Shown: one piece after another, positions 9,525 through 18,795 of the stretch | Position numbering within the stretch: the first letter of the stretch is position 1 | Layout of the letters: the number at the start of each line of letters is the position of its first letter | Assembly: GCA_017084465.1 (NCBI GenBank) | Contig: CP070896.1 | Coordinates: forward strand, 4,205,501 to 4,269,500 | Origin: Lacrimispora xylanisolvens | Lineage (GTDB): Bacteria > Bacillota > Clostridia > Lachnospirales > Lachnospiraceae | Length of the DNA stretch: 64,000 nucleotides | Direction: 5' to 3' | Made by a program: the position numbers and the translations under genes | The notes under the pieces: generated by a model | What the model saw: the letters and a program-made list of their open reading frames with translations, nothing else | What the model was told of the DNA's origin: nothing | The model's database searches: none

Positions 9525-10731
9525 ATGAGGATTCTAATTGTAAATACATTTTATTATCCAAATATGCAGGGCGGGGCAGAACAAAGCGTTAAATTGCTGG
9601 CTGAGGGGCTTGTAAAAAAGGGGCATGAGGTTGGAATTTACAGCGTGGATTTAAGAGATGGTATTTGTGAAGCAGATATACATAATGGTGTTAAGATATA
9701 CCGGTTCACAACCAATGATTTTAATTTGTACCGGTTTAGCTATGATAAAAAAAACGTGGGTAAATTTGAAAAAAATCCAGCAGAAGTTACTCTGCTATTG
9801 CAATGTGAAATGCAGGAAAGATTTTGAATTTGTCTGCAAGGAGTTTAAACCGGATATTGTTCATACCAATACCATTTATGGGATGTCGTACCTGATTTGG
9901 AAAGCTGCATATAAATATAAAATTCCCATTGTACATACCATCAGGGACATCGCCATTGTATCTCCGGTTCAGTATGGCCATAAAGCCAATCCTGTCATAC
10001 GGCTGATACACAGGTTCTATATGCGTTCCTTTACAGAATATGTTTCCTGTGTTACCGCTCCTTCCAGATATACCCTTGAAACCTCCCTTGCAGCCGGTTG
10101 TTTTAAACGTGCCGAAGTAAAAAAATGCATTTTTAACAGTGTAGCCATTAATCACAGTGAGACAGAAGCAATCATGAAAGAAAAGCAGGATCGTACATCA
10201 CCCCACATTAAGTTTATGTATGCAGGACGTCTTGTGTATTTTAAAGGTATTGAACATATGATCCGGGCTTTTGAAAGCATGCAGTACAAAGATTGTGAGC
10301 TTTATATCTGCGGAAATGGGGAAATGGAAGAATATGTGAAAAAATGCGCTGCACAAAATCCCCGCATTGTATTCTGTGGAAAGCTTGACAATGAGAGGCT
10401 GGCGGAAAAATATAAAGAATGCGATATCCTTATCGTTCCTTCTGTATGGCCGGAGCCGTTTGGCCGGGTACTGATAGAGGGAAATAAATACGGTCTTCCG
10501 GTGATTGCCGGCCGCTGCGGCGGAATGCCTGAGATTATTGAAAATACACATGGCGGGGAAACTTATGAAGCCGGAGATTCCGGCAGGCTGGCTGAATTAA
10601 TGGATCATTTAACAGAACGGAAACGTTATAAGAAGTATTTTAATTCCATACTGCAAACCATTGATATTTATAATATAGACCGGCAGATAGATAAATTTGA
10701 ACAGGTATATAATGAGATTTTAAGGCGGTGA
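9525..10731 (+). CDS. Glycosyltransferase GT4, frame break as read
   Basis: GT-B glycosyltransferase of about 400 residues. Seen: the N-terminal NTFYYPNMQGGAEQSVKLLA acceptor-side motif with GGAE, then in the second frame PDIVHTNTIYGMSYLIWK, the donor-domain start FMYAGRLVYFKGIEHMIRAF, and VPSVWPEPFGRVLIEGNKYG with the conserved E-x7-E. The two frames join at a run of seven A (9769-9775), consistent with one extra base. AGGAACAGG precedes ATG 9525. It lies inside the glycosyltransferase block ahead of the GT2, Wzy and Wzx genes. Confidence 0.87.
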
Positions 10732-10739
10732 GATAATAT

Positions 10740-11636
10740 ATGGATATTGTTTTTGTGATTCTTCACTATACTGCGATCAATATGACAATCAGCTCTGTTG
10801 CCTCCATACGCAGATATATTGACACGGGTAACTATAAAATAATTATTGTTGATAATTGTTCCCCGGATGATTCATGGAGAGAACTGAATGTAATTCTGGG
10901 GCTGGATACTGATATAATTTTGCTTCACAGTGATGCTAATGTTGGATTTGCAAGGGGCAATAATATAGGATTTTCTTACGCAAAAGAAAAGTTTCATCCG
11001 GAATTTCTTGTTTTAATGAATAATGATGTTCATTTAATTGAGAACGGGATTTATAAAAAATTAAAGCAGAAATATAAGGAGACGGATTATGCTGTTCTGG
11101 GCCCTATGATTATTACCGGTGAAGGCAGCATCTGTTCCTCACCTCTGCGTAAGGAACTGCTTACGGTTCAGGGAGCCAGGCGCTCGGTCCGGAGATATTA
11201 CCGTTTATTAAAATTAAACTTCTTTGGTCTTGATAAGTACTACCGGTGGCTGATGCCAAAATTTCATGAGCATATACCCCAGTTTTCTGTGGAAGAACGG
11301 CTGGTTTCCCATGAAAATGTGGGGATTCATGGCTGCTTTATGGTTTTTTCCCGGAAATACAGCTCCAGATTTGATGGGCTGGATCCCAGTACGTTTCTAT
11401 ATATGGAAGAAGATATTCTTTTCCTGCATTTAATGAAAAATAATCTGAAATCCATATATTGTCCTGAAATCACTATTTACCATAAAGAAGATGCTTCCAC
11501 GGATTCTGTACTAAAAAGCAGTCATAAAAAGAATGGGTTTGTGTATAGAAATTGTATCAATTCCCTGAAAAGCTATTTAAAGATTTTAACTACATATGAA
11601 GAAAAGGAAAATTGTAATGGCTATAATGGGCAATAA
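10740..11636 (+). CDS. Glycosyltransferase family 2 (rhamnosyltransferase-like)
   Basis: GT-A inverting glycosyltransferase of 298 residues. Seen: VFVILHYTAINMTISSVASI at the start, IIIVDNCSPDD (donor-site Asp), HSDANVGFARGNNIGFSYA, and VLMNNDVHL carrying the metal-binding D of the DxD-like site, then FLYMEEDILFLHLMKN with acidic catalytic residues. The pattern NVGFARGNN is typical of rhamnosyltransferase-type GT2 enzymes, but the donor cannot be assigned. The 3' end overlaps the Wzy gene. Confidence 0.9.
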   Translation: MDIVFVILHYTAINMTISSVASIRRYIDTGNYKIIIVDNCSPDDSWRELNVILGLDTDIILLHSDANVGFARGNNIGFSYAKEKFHPEFLVLMNNDVHLIENGIYKKLKQKYKETDYAVLGPMIITGEGSICSSPLRKELLTVQGARRSVRRYYRLLKLNFFGLDKYYRWLMPKFHEHIPQFSVEERLVSHENVGIHGCFMVFSRKYSSRFDGLDPSTFLYMEEDILFLHLMKNNLKSIYCPEITIYHKEDASTDSVLKSSHKKNGFVYRNCINSLKSYLKILTTYEEKENCNGYNGQ

Positions 11637-12882
11637 ATTTTTATTAAAAAATTTCACCATCGATGTTTTCGCGTTTCTTGTTATGTTTCTGCCGAGGCGA
11701 TTATATTTTTTCGGTGCATTTAGTTATCGGATCGTAATTTTATTTGTCTTTGTTCTCTGTCTCATACTTAGGAAAGGCAAACTATCCATCTCCAATACGA
11801 TCATTGATATTCCCATGATACTATATTTTGTAATTGCCGGAATTATTTCTTTTGCACATTTACAATTTTCTACAGGCATTGGTTATTTTATTGATACATG
11901 TCTGATTTTGATTCTGATCTATAATTTATTGCAGAATGAACAGGATATAAATAGGTTTATCAATGTATTTCTGCTTTTTTTATCCATCTATGCAGCTCTG
12001 GGAATTCTTGAGTGTTTAACAGGATTTAATATATGGGATCTGGTACATTCTACCGGATATCAAAGATACAGATTTGGTTTATACAGAAGCTATGGTTCAA
12101 GTACAAATTTTACGAATAATGGTGCATTTCTGATGCTGTGCTTACCAATTGTTGTATGGAAAATGCAGCAGGAAGAGGCTCACAAAAAAAGATATGGGGT
12201 TATTTACGGGTTCGTACTCCTTAATATACTTGCAACACTGACCAGATCAATTATTTTATGTACAATCTTACTGCAATTTATCTGGTTACTAAAATCGGGA
12301 ATGATTCAATTTATTAAAAAACATTTTGTGCAGGTTATGGCAGCAGTAACGGCTGTGGTTCTGGTGGTTAATATTCCGGTTGTATCCCATTTTTTAAATC
12401 AATTTATTTCCATGTTTGTTGCTTTGTATGATTATGAAACTGCGAATGAAATTTCAGATTCCTTTGGTTCGAATGCAAATGGGATCGGGCAGAGATTTTT
12501 ATTATATACCTGGATATTTGAAGCAGTGAAAGATAAACTTTTATTCGGATTAGGTCCGAATTGCCCGTTCGAATATGTCTTTATGACGATGACCGGTAAA
12601 CGAATGATTAAGACTTCAATTGAAAATCAATATTTAGTACATCTATACCGGTATGGTATGGCAGGTTTAACAAGTTATCTGTTTATGTTAATTAGTATTA
12701 TCTCCAGATTGTGGAAGAACATGGAAAATAATCTTACTGGGAAAGGCAGGAAATGTACATTTGGTTTCATGATTTTAACTACAGCCCTTATTTACTTTAT
12801 AAGCGGTCTGTCTTTTGCTGCATCAGATGATTTTCGGATGTTGTTTCTTATATTATCGTTATTGTCCATTGCCAGCTTATAA
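11617..12882 (+). CDS. O-antigen/capsule polymerase (Wzy-like)
   Basis: Polytopic membrane protein of about 420 residues with many hydrophobic segments and an O-antigen ligase/polymerase type pattern, including a large periplasm-facing loop around EISDSFGSNANGIGQRFLLY and GLGPNCPFEY, and TSIENQYLVHLYRYGMAGL after it. Wzy polymerases join lipid-linked repeat units on the outer face of the membrane. Sequence conservation in this family is low, so assignment rests on topology and on its place directly before the flippase. AAAAGGA at 11602-11608 supports ATG 11617; ATG 11596 in the same frame is possible. Confidence 0.8.
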   Translation: MAIMGNKFLLKNFTIDVFAFLVMFLPRRLYFFGAFSYRIVILFVFVLCLILRKGKLSISNTIIDIPMILYFVIAGIISFAHLQFSTGIGYFIDTCLILILIYNLLQNEQDINRFINVFLLFLSIYAALGILECLTGFNIWDLVHSTGYQRYRFGLYRSYGSSTNFTNNGAFLMLCLPIVVWKMQQEEAHKKRYGVIYGFVLLNILATLTRSIILCTILLQFIWLLKSGMIQFIKKHFVQVMAAVTAVVLVVNIPVVSHFLNQFISMFVALYDYETANEISDSFGSNANGIGQRFLLYTWIFEAVKDKLLFGLGPNCPFEYVFMTMTGKRMIKTSIENQYLVHLYRYGMAGLTSYLFMLISIISRLWKNMENNLTGKGRKCTFGFMILTTALIYFISGLSFAASDDFRMLFLILSLLSIASL

Positions 12883-12900
12883 AACGAGGAGAACCTGCGA

Positions 12901-14331
12901 ATGATGAATTATCTAGTGAAATATAAAAAAAAATGGAATGCCATGTCTCCGGTTGCGAAATCTTCCTTGGCGATGATATTTGCTAAATTTTTTCAAAAAG
13001 GCCTGAGCATGATCAGCGGGCCTGTTTTTACCAGAATCATGTCACCATCAGAATATGGTATCATCTCAACATTTACATCCTGGCAAAGCGTGCTCTATAT
13101 TATTGCCACGTTAAATATGGCCAGCGGTGTTTTTAATAATGGAATGATCGATTTTAAAAAAGACAGGGAATCGTTTACTTATTCCATCATGTGCCTGGCT
13201 AATCTGTGTACGTTTCTATGTATGGGTGTTTATTTTTTGTTTTACAGGTGGTTAAATCCTCTGTTTAGTATGCCTGCCAGTCTTATGGCGGTCATGCTTT
13301 TATACTTTATTTTTACCCCGGCTTATAATTACTGGATGGGAAAGCAGCGGTTTGAGTATAAATATAAAGGGATTACTGCTGTTACCATAGTGACATCCTT
13401 ACTTTCATTCGTGTTATCGATTGCTTGTGTACTGATAGCATCGGATCAGTATAAGGCTGTAACAAAAGTAATGGCAGCTGAGTCTGTTTCCATAGGCATC
13501 GGTGTTTTCTTTTTTATTTCCATAATAATAAAAGCAAAGGGGAAAATTAAATTCGCTTATTGGAAATATGCATTGGAATTTAATCTGCCGTTGATTCCCC
13601 ATTATTTGTCCATGTATGTTCTTTCAAGCTCTGACCGGATCATGATCAGTAAATTAATTAATACAAGTGCAACCGCTGTTTACAATGTTGCTTATACAGT
13701 GGCAGGTATCATGTTGATTTTCTGGAATGCTGTAGATGCATCTTATGCTCCCTGGATCTATCAGCAGATGGAACGGAAAAATTATCAGTCAATCAAAGTC
13801 AGAGGGAATCAGGTACTTTTGTTTTTTTTCGGACTTACCATATTATGTACTTTATTTGCGCCTGAAATTATCTTCATTTTAGCGCCTGAAAGTTATCACA
13901 ATGGAATTTATGTAATTCCGTCGGTGGCAGCAGGAGTATTTTTTACAGCCTGTTATTCTTTATATATGAGGCTGGAGCTGTATTTGAAAAAAACAAAAAC
14001 AGTAATGGCAGCCACATGTTCGGTTGCAGTTTTGAATTTAGTTCTAAATTATATATTTATTCCTTTATTCGGATTTATTGCTGCAGGATATACAACACTG
14101 GTCTGCTATGGGCTGCTGGCATTTTTTCATTATTGCTGTGTGAAGCATTTAGGTTTTAGTCATGTCTATGATAATAAACGAATTTTAGGTTTATCCTGTT
14201 TTGTGGTTTTGATTACGGTAATTATTTCAGAAATTTACAGCTACATGTTAATCCGTTACAGTTTAATCACAGTACTTGGATTGATAATGGTAATAAAAAG
14301 AAAAGAAATTGTTAAAATGCTAAAAATATAA
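12901..14331 (+). CDS. Polysaccharide flippase (Wzx-like, MATE/MOP superfamily)
   Basis: Oligosaccharide flippase of 476 residues with about 12-14 hydrophobic helices, exporting undecaprenyl-linked repeats across the membrane. Seen: the N-terminal signature FAKFFQKGLSMISGPVFTRI followed by MSPSEYGIISTFTSW, standard for Wzx/RfbX proteins, and FIPLFGFIAAGYTTLVCYG in the C-terminal half. GAGGAG lies upstream of ATG 12901, and the next gene begins within 30 bases. With Wzy and the priming transferase it shows that the locus is a Wzx/Wzy-dependent pathway. Confidence 0.92.
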   Translation: MMNYLVKYKKKWNAMSPVAKSSLAMIFAKFFQKGLSMISGPVFTRIMSPSEYGIISTFTSWQSVLYIIATLNMASGVFNNGMIDFKKDRESFTYSIMCLANLCTFLCMGVYFLFYRWLNPLFSMPASLMAVMLLYFIFTPAYNYWMGKQRFEYKYKGITAVTIVTSLLSFVLSIACVLIASDQYKAVTKVMAAESVSIGIGVFFFISIIIKAKGKIKFAYWKYALEFNLPLIPHYLSMYVLSSSDRIMISKLINTSATAVYNVAYTVAGIMLIFWNAVDASYAPWIYQQMERKNYQSIKVRGNQVLLFFFGLTILCTLFAPEIIFILAPESYHNGIYVIPSVAAGVFFTACYSLYMRLELYLKKTKTVMAATCSVAVLNLVLNYIFIPLFGFIAAGYTTLVCYGLLAFFHYCCVKHLGFSHVYDNKRILGLSCFVVLITVIISEIYSYMLIRYSLITVLGLIMVIKRKEIVKMLKI

Positions 14332-14355
14332 GTGAAAGGCCGGGGAGTAATACAT

Positions 14356-15549
14356 ATGAAAATTGGAATCTTAGGTTTGCTGTTTCATGCAGGCAATAAG
14401 GGCTGTGAAGCTCTTTCCTATGCTTTTTTATATCTAATTGATGAGATCGCACAAAGGCAGAACGATAAAATAGAGATAACCATACTAACAACGTTTCCGA
14501 CAAAGAAATTTATAAAAGCAAAAGGAAACTACAAAACGTGCATGAGGGAATTTCTTCCAAAGTATACCTATAAAAATTTAAATATTAGATTTTGCTTTTA
14601 TAAAATGGTTTGGGGCAAATACATGATTTCATCTGAGGTAAAGAAATGCGATGTTGTATTTGATTTTACTGCAGGAGATAGTTTTACAGATATCTATGGA
14701 CGCAGGCGCTTTTTTGTACGAACTGCTTTAAAACAGAAAATCATTGATATGGGAATTCCACTGGTGCTTGGAAGCCAGACAATCGGTCCGTTTCAGGACA
14801 TAGATGTCAGGGATATGGCTGTAAAGGTCATAAGTGGCTGCAAAGAGGTGTATGCCCGCGACCAGTTATCAGCAGATTATACGTTTAAAATAAGCGGAAG
14901 AAAACCGGTCCTGACTACAGATGTGGCATTTGCTCTGCCCTATACAAAAAGTGAACATGAAAATAATATTGTAAGCATTGGATTTAATCCCTCCGGTTTG
15001 CTGTGGAATGGTGGTTACACTGGAGACAATCAATTCGGACTCACTGTGGATTATCAAAAATATTGCAGGGAAGTTATACGAAGTCTCTTGAAAAAATACA
15101 AAGTTTTTTTAATCCCCCATGTTTTGTCTTATCAAACCGGCAATGTGGATAATGATCTGATTGCAGTAAATGCATTAAAAAAAGAATTTCCGTCTTTGGT
15201 TGTGATTGATGGTTTTACCACCCCTATGGAAGTAAAGTCTCATATTGCACGTATGGATGGGTTTATTGCGGCACGCATGCATGCGGCAATCGGGGCATTT
15301 TCCGCAAATGTAGCCTGTGTCCCGTTTTCTTACAGCCGGAAGTTTGAAGGATTATTTGACAGCCTGGGATATGGCAGGGTCATACATGGATGCTCGGATA
15401 CCACTGAATCAGCAGTAGAAAAAACCCTGGACTGGATAGAGAAGCATGGGGAACTTAAAAAAGAGGTCATTGCGTGCAACCGACTGGCAAGTGAAAAAAC
15501 CAATCAATTAAAAGATAACCTTAAGAAGCTGCTTTATGGGGAGGAGTGA
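14356..15549 (+). CDS. Polysaccharide pyruvyl transferase family protein (third of three)
   Basis: Third member of the family here, about 397 residues, frame intact. Seen: GLLFHAGNKGCEALSYAFLYL at the N-terminus (variant of the family start, N-x-G-x-EA), FDFTAGDSFTDIYG, the central VLGSQTIGPFQD motif, ARDQLSADY, and the C-terminal MDGFIAARMHAAIGAFSANV with the conserved R-M-H. It resembles the CsaB/WcaK branch more than the two earlier copies. GGGGAG at 14342-14347 supports ATG 14356. The stop at 15547 lies 4 bases before the next FrhB-like gene. Confidence 0.88.
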   Translation: MKIGILGLLFHAGNKGCEALSYAFLYLIDEIAQRQNDKIEITILTTFPTKKFIKAKGNYKTCMREFLPKYTYKNLNIRFCFYKMVWGKYMISSEVKKCDVVFDFTAGDSFTDIYGRRRFFVRTALKQKIIDMGIPLVLGSQTIGPFQDIDVRDMAVKVISGCKEVYARDQLSADYTFKISGRKPVLTTDVAFALPYTKSEHENNIVSIGFNPSGLLWNGGYTGDNQFGLTVDYQKYCREVIRSLLKKYKVFLIPHVLSYQTGNVDNDLIAVNALKKEFPSLVVIDGFTTPMEVKSHIARMDGFIAARMHAAIGAFSANVACVPFSYSRKFEGLFDSLGYGRVIHGCSDTTESAVEKTLDWIEKHGELKKEVIACNRLASEKTNQLKDNLKKLLYGEE

Positions 15550-15553
15550 TGTG

Positions 15554-16722
15554 ATGTATACGGAATTCTGTACAGGCTGCGGTTTGTGCATATCCCAAAA
15601 GAAAGCACAATGGGAAAAAGATAAAAATGGATTTTTAAACGCGGTCAGCAATGATAAAGCCTTTCATTCATTTTGTGATAAAGTTTGTCCGGCCGGTGGA
15701 ATGCAGTGCCGGGAGTTGGAAGGGAACTGTATGGGGGCACAATACCGGTGTCTATCTGTCACATTCTACAGATGAGTCCATCTGGTTTGAGGCCTCCAGC
15801 GGAGGTGTTCTGACTTCATTGTGCTTATTTTTGCTGGATAATAAAATGGTGGATGGAATTATACAGACAAAAATGGATCCGGACAATCCAATCGGTACGA
15901 AGACCTCCTTAAGCAGAACACGGGAAGAATTACTGGATTGCTGTGGTTCAAGATACTCGGCTTCGTCTCCGTTATGGGATATAAATGATTATTTAAATGG
16001 AGATGAAACATATGCATTTGTAGGAAAGCCCTGCGATGTGACTGCTCTGCGCAATTTTGCAAAAATAGATGAAAGAGTCAGTGATCATATCAAATATATG
16101 TTTTCATTTTTTTGTGCGGGCGCACCAAGTGAACAAGCTAATATCCAGCTTTTGGATAAGATGGGGTGCGGCAAAGAGGGGTGTGTTTATTTAAGGTACC
16201 GGGGCGATGGATGGCCTGGCTATGCAACGGCCATTGACCGGTACGGTGCGACGTTTCAATTGGATTACAGAAGTGCGTGGAGGGATACGCTGGGCCGGGA
16301 TATACGTAAAATGTGCCGGTTCTGTCTGGATGGGATCGGAGAAATGGCGGATATCAGCTGCGGAGATGCCTGGTATTTGGGAGAAGATAACAAGCCGCTG
16401 TTTTCGGAAGCTGCGGGAAGAAATGTTGTCTTTTGCAGGACCCAGTGTGGAAAAGATTTGTTTTTTAAAGGCATCGGAAGCCGGTTATTTGACGAAATCG
16501 GATTACCCTGAATTTGAAAAGGAACTGCCTTTGTATCAGTCGTACCAGTATGAGAGACGTACAACAATGGGAACAACCATACTGGCTTTAAAAGTAATGG
16601 GGAAAAGGTATCCCAAATATAGTGCTGAGCTTTTGAAATCCTATGGGAAACGAGTTGGATTAAAACATAAGATCAGCCGGTTTAAGGGTACCATTGAAAG
16701 AATTTCAAAGAAGAAGCTATAA
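15554..16722 (+). CDS. FrhB-like F420 hydrogenase/dehydrogenase beta-subunit family protein, two frame breaks as read
   Basis: Third FrhB-like protein. Seen: an N-terminal iron-sulfur segment FCTGCGLCI with later CDKVCPAGG (shorter than a full two-cluster ferredoxin), then in frame two EASSGGVLTSLCLFLLDN, FVGKPCDVTALRNFAK and CRFCLDGIGEMADISCGDAW, and in frame three SDYPEFEKELPLY. Breaks lie in a G run at 15733-15737 and a T run at 16461-16466, each explained by one extra base. Corrected length is about 389 residues. GGGGAGGAG at 15538-15546 selects ATG 15554. Paired with the third pyruvyl transferase gene. Confidence 0.82.
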
Positions 16723-16749
16723 AACGTCATAGAAAGAGGACCAATATAA

Positions 16750-17277
16750 TTGATTGCGTATATTTTAGAAGATATGAAACAACCGGTTTCCTATTTAATA
16801 TCGGGAATTGGAGCAGCCATTTTGGCATATATCTTTATGAAATGGATAAGGTGCTGTCTGGGAAAAAAACGGAAAAGAAAAAAGGACAGCATCAGCCTGT
16901 TTCTTTGGGTGGCATACTTGGTAGTACTTGCAAGAACAGTTTATTTTTGCAGACCTTCCTTATCGAGGAATAAAGTAAATATGGCAATGATGGGTACATG
17001 GGGCACATCATTGCGCTCCCATGTCTATGTAATTGAAAATCTTATGTTATTCATACCTTTTGGTATATTATTACCCTTATGCTTTCCAAAAGCCCGAAAA
17101 AGCCTGATTTGCATCTTATCGGGCTGCTTATTAAGTATTTTTATAGAAACAGTACAATACATGACCCAGAGAGGGAACTGCGAACTGGATGATGTAATCA
17201 TGAATACTTTAGGGACGTTAGTTGGCTGGCTGGTTTTTACTGGTTTAAAAAAAGTAAAATATCGTATATTACTATGA
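16750..17277 (+). CDS. VanZ family membrane protein
   Basis: VanZ-like protein of 175 residues with about four to five membrane helices. Seen: VENL-type region NLMLFIPFGILLPLCF and the C-terminal SIFIETVQYMTQRGNCELDD followed by VIMNTLGTLVGW, the diagnostic VanZ motif (ETxQ, D-D-x-x-NTLGxxxG). It starts at TTG 16750 after AGAGGA. VanZ proteins are often the last gene of polysaccharide clusters, with no settled biochemical role; some confer teicoplanin tolerance. Here it closes the polysaccharide locus. Confidence 0.88.
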   Translation: MIAYILEDMKQPVSYLISGIGAAILAYIFMKWIRCCLGKKRKRKKDSISLFLWVAYLVVLARTVYFCRPSLSRNKVNMAMMGTWGTSLRSHVYVIENLMLFIPFGILLPLCFPKARKSLICILSGCLLSIFIETVQYMTQRGNCELDDVIMNTLGTLVGWLVFTGLKKVKYRILL

Positions 17278-17405
17278 ACACTAGGTTACGAAAACTCATT
17301 TAAATTTGTTTAAAAGTACTAAAAAGTAACAAAAATGCAAATATTGCTATTCTATTTCTCATTTATGCCGATAAAAGTAAGAGACAAAAACAGAGGAGTG
17401 GGAGT

Positions 17406-18248
17406 ATGAAATCAACGATAAAAAAGATTGTTATCATTGTTTTGGCAGTATTTGCTGCATTGTTAATTGGTGGATACTTACTGATATCCAGCGCCTTGAA
17501 AAGAGAGAAAGTCCAGCCTATGAATTTCACACAAAATCTGGATTTAAAGAAACCAGACCCGGTAAAAGATCAGCCTTCGGTTTTATTTTTGGGAAACAGT
17601 ATGACGTATACCAATGACCTGCCGTCTGTATTTGCACAGTTAAGCCAAAGCGGTGGATTTATGGCTGATGTATATGAACTGACAGAAGGTTCCTATCGTC
17701 TGGAATATTTTGCTGACCGGGAGGATGAAGTTGGAAGCAAGGTTTACGATGCACTGGAAAATTACACATGGGATTATGTGATTTTACAGGAGCAAAGCGG
17801 AATTGCCACCATGGGAGAAGAAACCATGTATTCAGCGGCCAGAACCCTTAATTCCCTGATCCGCCAGGCACAGGGAGAGCCGGTATTTCTCATGACGTGG
17901 GCTTTTAAGGAAGGGATCTCAATTGATCTTCTGGCAGGGCTTAAATATAGGGAGTCCAGAGATGAGATGCAGACAGAGATAGCCAGCCATTATATCAATA
18001 TCGCAAAAGAGCTGGATGCCATGCTGGCTCCTGCTGGTATCGCTTTCATGAGATGTACCTCCCAGTTTCCGGAGATTGAGTTATGGGATGAGGATGAAAA
18101 CCATCCGTCACCAGCAGGTACTTATCTTTCTGCCTGTGTTTTATATAACACTCTTTATGATCAGTCACCGGAGGGGCTTACATACCTTGGAGATCTGGAT
18201 GAGCAGACAGCTGGGAAACTACAGCTGATTGCATCTGGTATCAAATAG
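17406..18248 (+). CDS. SGNH/GDSL-type hydrolase, membrane-anchored or secreted
   Basis: 280-residue protein with one N-terminal hydrophobic segment (about residues 7-28) and an extracytoplasmic SGNH hydrolase domain. Seen: block I VLFLGNSMTYTNDLPSVF with the nucleophile Ser, the block III-like region DYVILQEQSG, and the C-terminal catalytic ENHPSPAGTYLSA with the His. These suggest an ester hydrolase or O-acetyl esterase at the cell surface. GGAGTGGGAG precedes ATG 17406. It follows the polysaccharide locus after a 128-base AT-rich gap and could modify that polymer, but this is inference. Confidence 0.8.
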   Translation: MKSTIKKIVIIVLAVFAALLIGGYLLISSALKREKVQPMNFTQNLDLKKPDPVKDQPSVLFLGNSMTYTNDLPSVFAQLSQSGGFMADVYELTEGSYRLEYFADREDEVGSKVYDALENYTWDYVILQEQSGIATMGEETMYSAARTLNSLIRQAQGEPVFLMTWAFKEGISIDLLAGLKYRESRDEMQTEIASHYINIAKELDAMLAPAGIAFMRCTSQFPEIELWDEDENHPSPAGTYLSACVLYNTLYDQSPEGLTYLGDLDEQTAGKLQLIASGIK

Positions 18249-18277
18249 TATAAATTATAAAATTGGAGAGAATTAGT

Positions 18278-18760
18278 ATGAAAAGCAAATGGAATGTTAC
18301 AGTAAACGGAGTGAATCATGAGATAGCATTTAAACCGGGAGCTTTTAAAGCAAAGGCAGTCGTTGATGGTGTTTCAACCCCAATTAAGAACAAAAGCCTG
18401 TTTATTCGTCTGTTTGATGTTCCCCTTGATCTTGACGGAACCACAGTCCATCTGACTGCAATAGGCAGAAAAGTTGACCTGGCTGTGGATGGAGTTTATT
18501 TAAACTCAAAGGCACCTTACGTTCCTTTCGAAAATATACCGAAATGGACTTACATATTGTCTGCAATCCTTTCTTTAGGTGGCTGGGCATTTTGCGGATT
18601 AATCGGATTGTGTCTCGGTCTGCTGTCAAGCACCCTTATTATCAGCAGATCTGTTACACCACAAAAAAAGAATCTGGCTGTATTTTCTATCTGTGTTACA
18701 GGTGTCTGTTTGTTGCTTGATTTAATCATTTTATTTGGAGTCGCAATGATGACCATGTAA
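18278..18760 (+). CDS. Small membrane protein of unknown function
   Basis: About 160 residues, not recognised by me as a named family. The N-terminal 85 residues form a soluble, beta-rich segment (WNVTVNGVNHEIAFKPG... VHLTAIGRKVDLAVDG), which recalls small fas-apoptotic-inhibitor-like or PH-like beta domains. Two hydrophobic helices follow (YILSAILSLGGWAFCGLIG and the AVFSICVTGVCLLLDLIILF region). GGAGAG at 18265-18270 supports ATG 18278. It is 29 bases after the SGNH hydrolase gene, probably the same transcript, and ends at a strong terminator. Confidence 0.6.
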   Translation: MKSKWNVTVNGVNHEIAFKPGAFKAKAVVDGVSTPIKNKSLFIRLFDVPLDLDGTTVHLTAIGRKVDLAVDGVYLNSKAPYVPFENIPKWTYILSAILSLGGWAFCGLIGLCLGLLSSTLIISRSVTPQKKNLAVFSICVTGVCLLLDLIILFGVAMMTM

Positions 18761-18795
18761 AAAGGCGCGTCCGGTTTTCCGGACGCGTTTTCTTT
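18761..18795. terminator. Bidirectional rho-independent terminator
   Basis: A 9-bp perfect GC-rich stem (CGCGTCCGG at 18766-18774 with CCGGACGCG at 18779-18787), TTTT loop, with TTTTCTTT on the plus side and five T on the minus side. It serves both the membrane-protein gene and the convergent LysR gene. Confidence 0.92.

Noticed and set aside
5036..16722. True F420-dependent hydrogenase subunits
   Set aside because: No hydrogenase large or small subunits or F420 synthesis genes nearby; the proteins sit in a polysaccharide locus, so only family membership is claimed.
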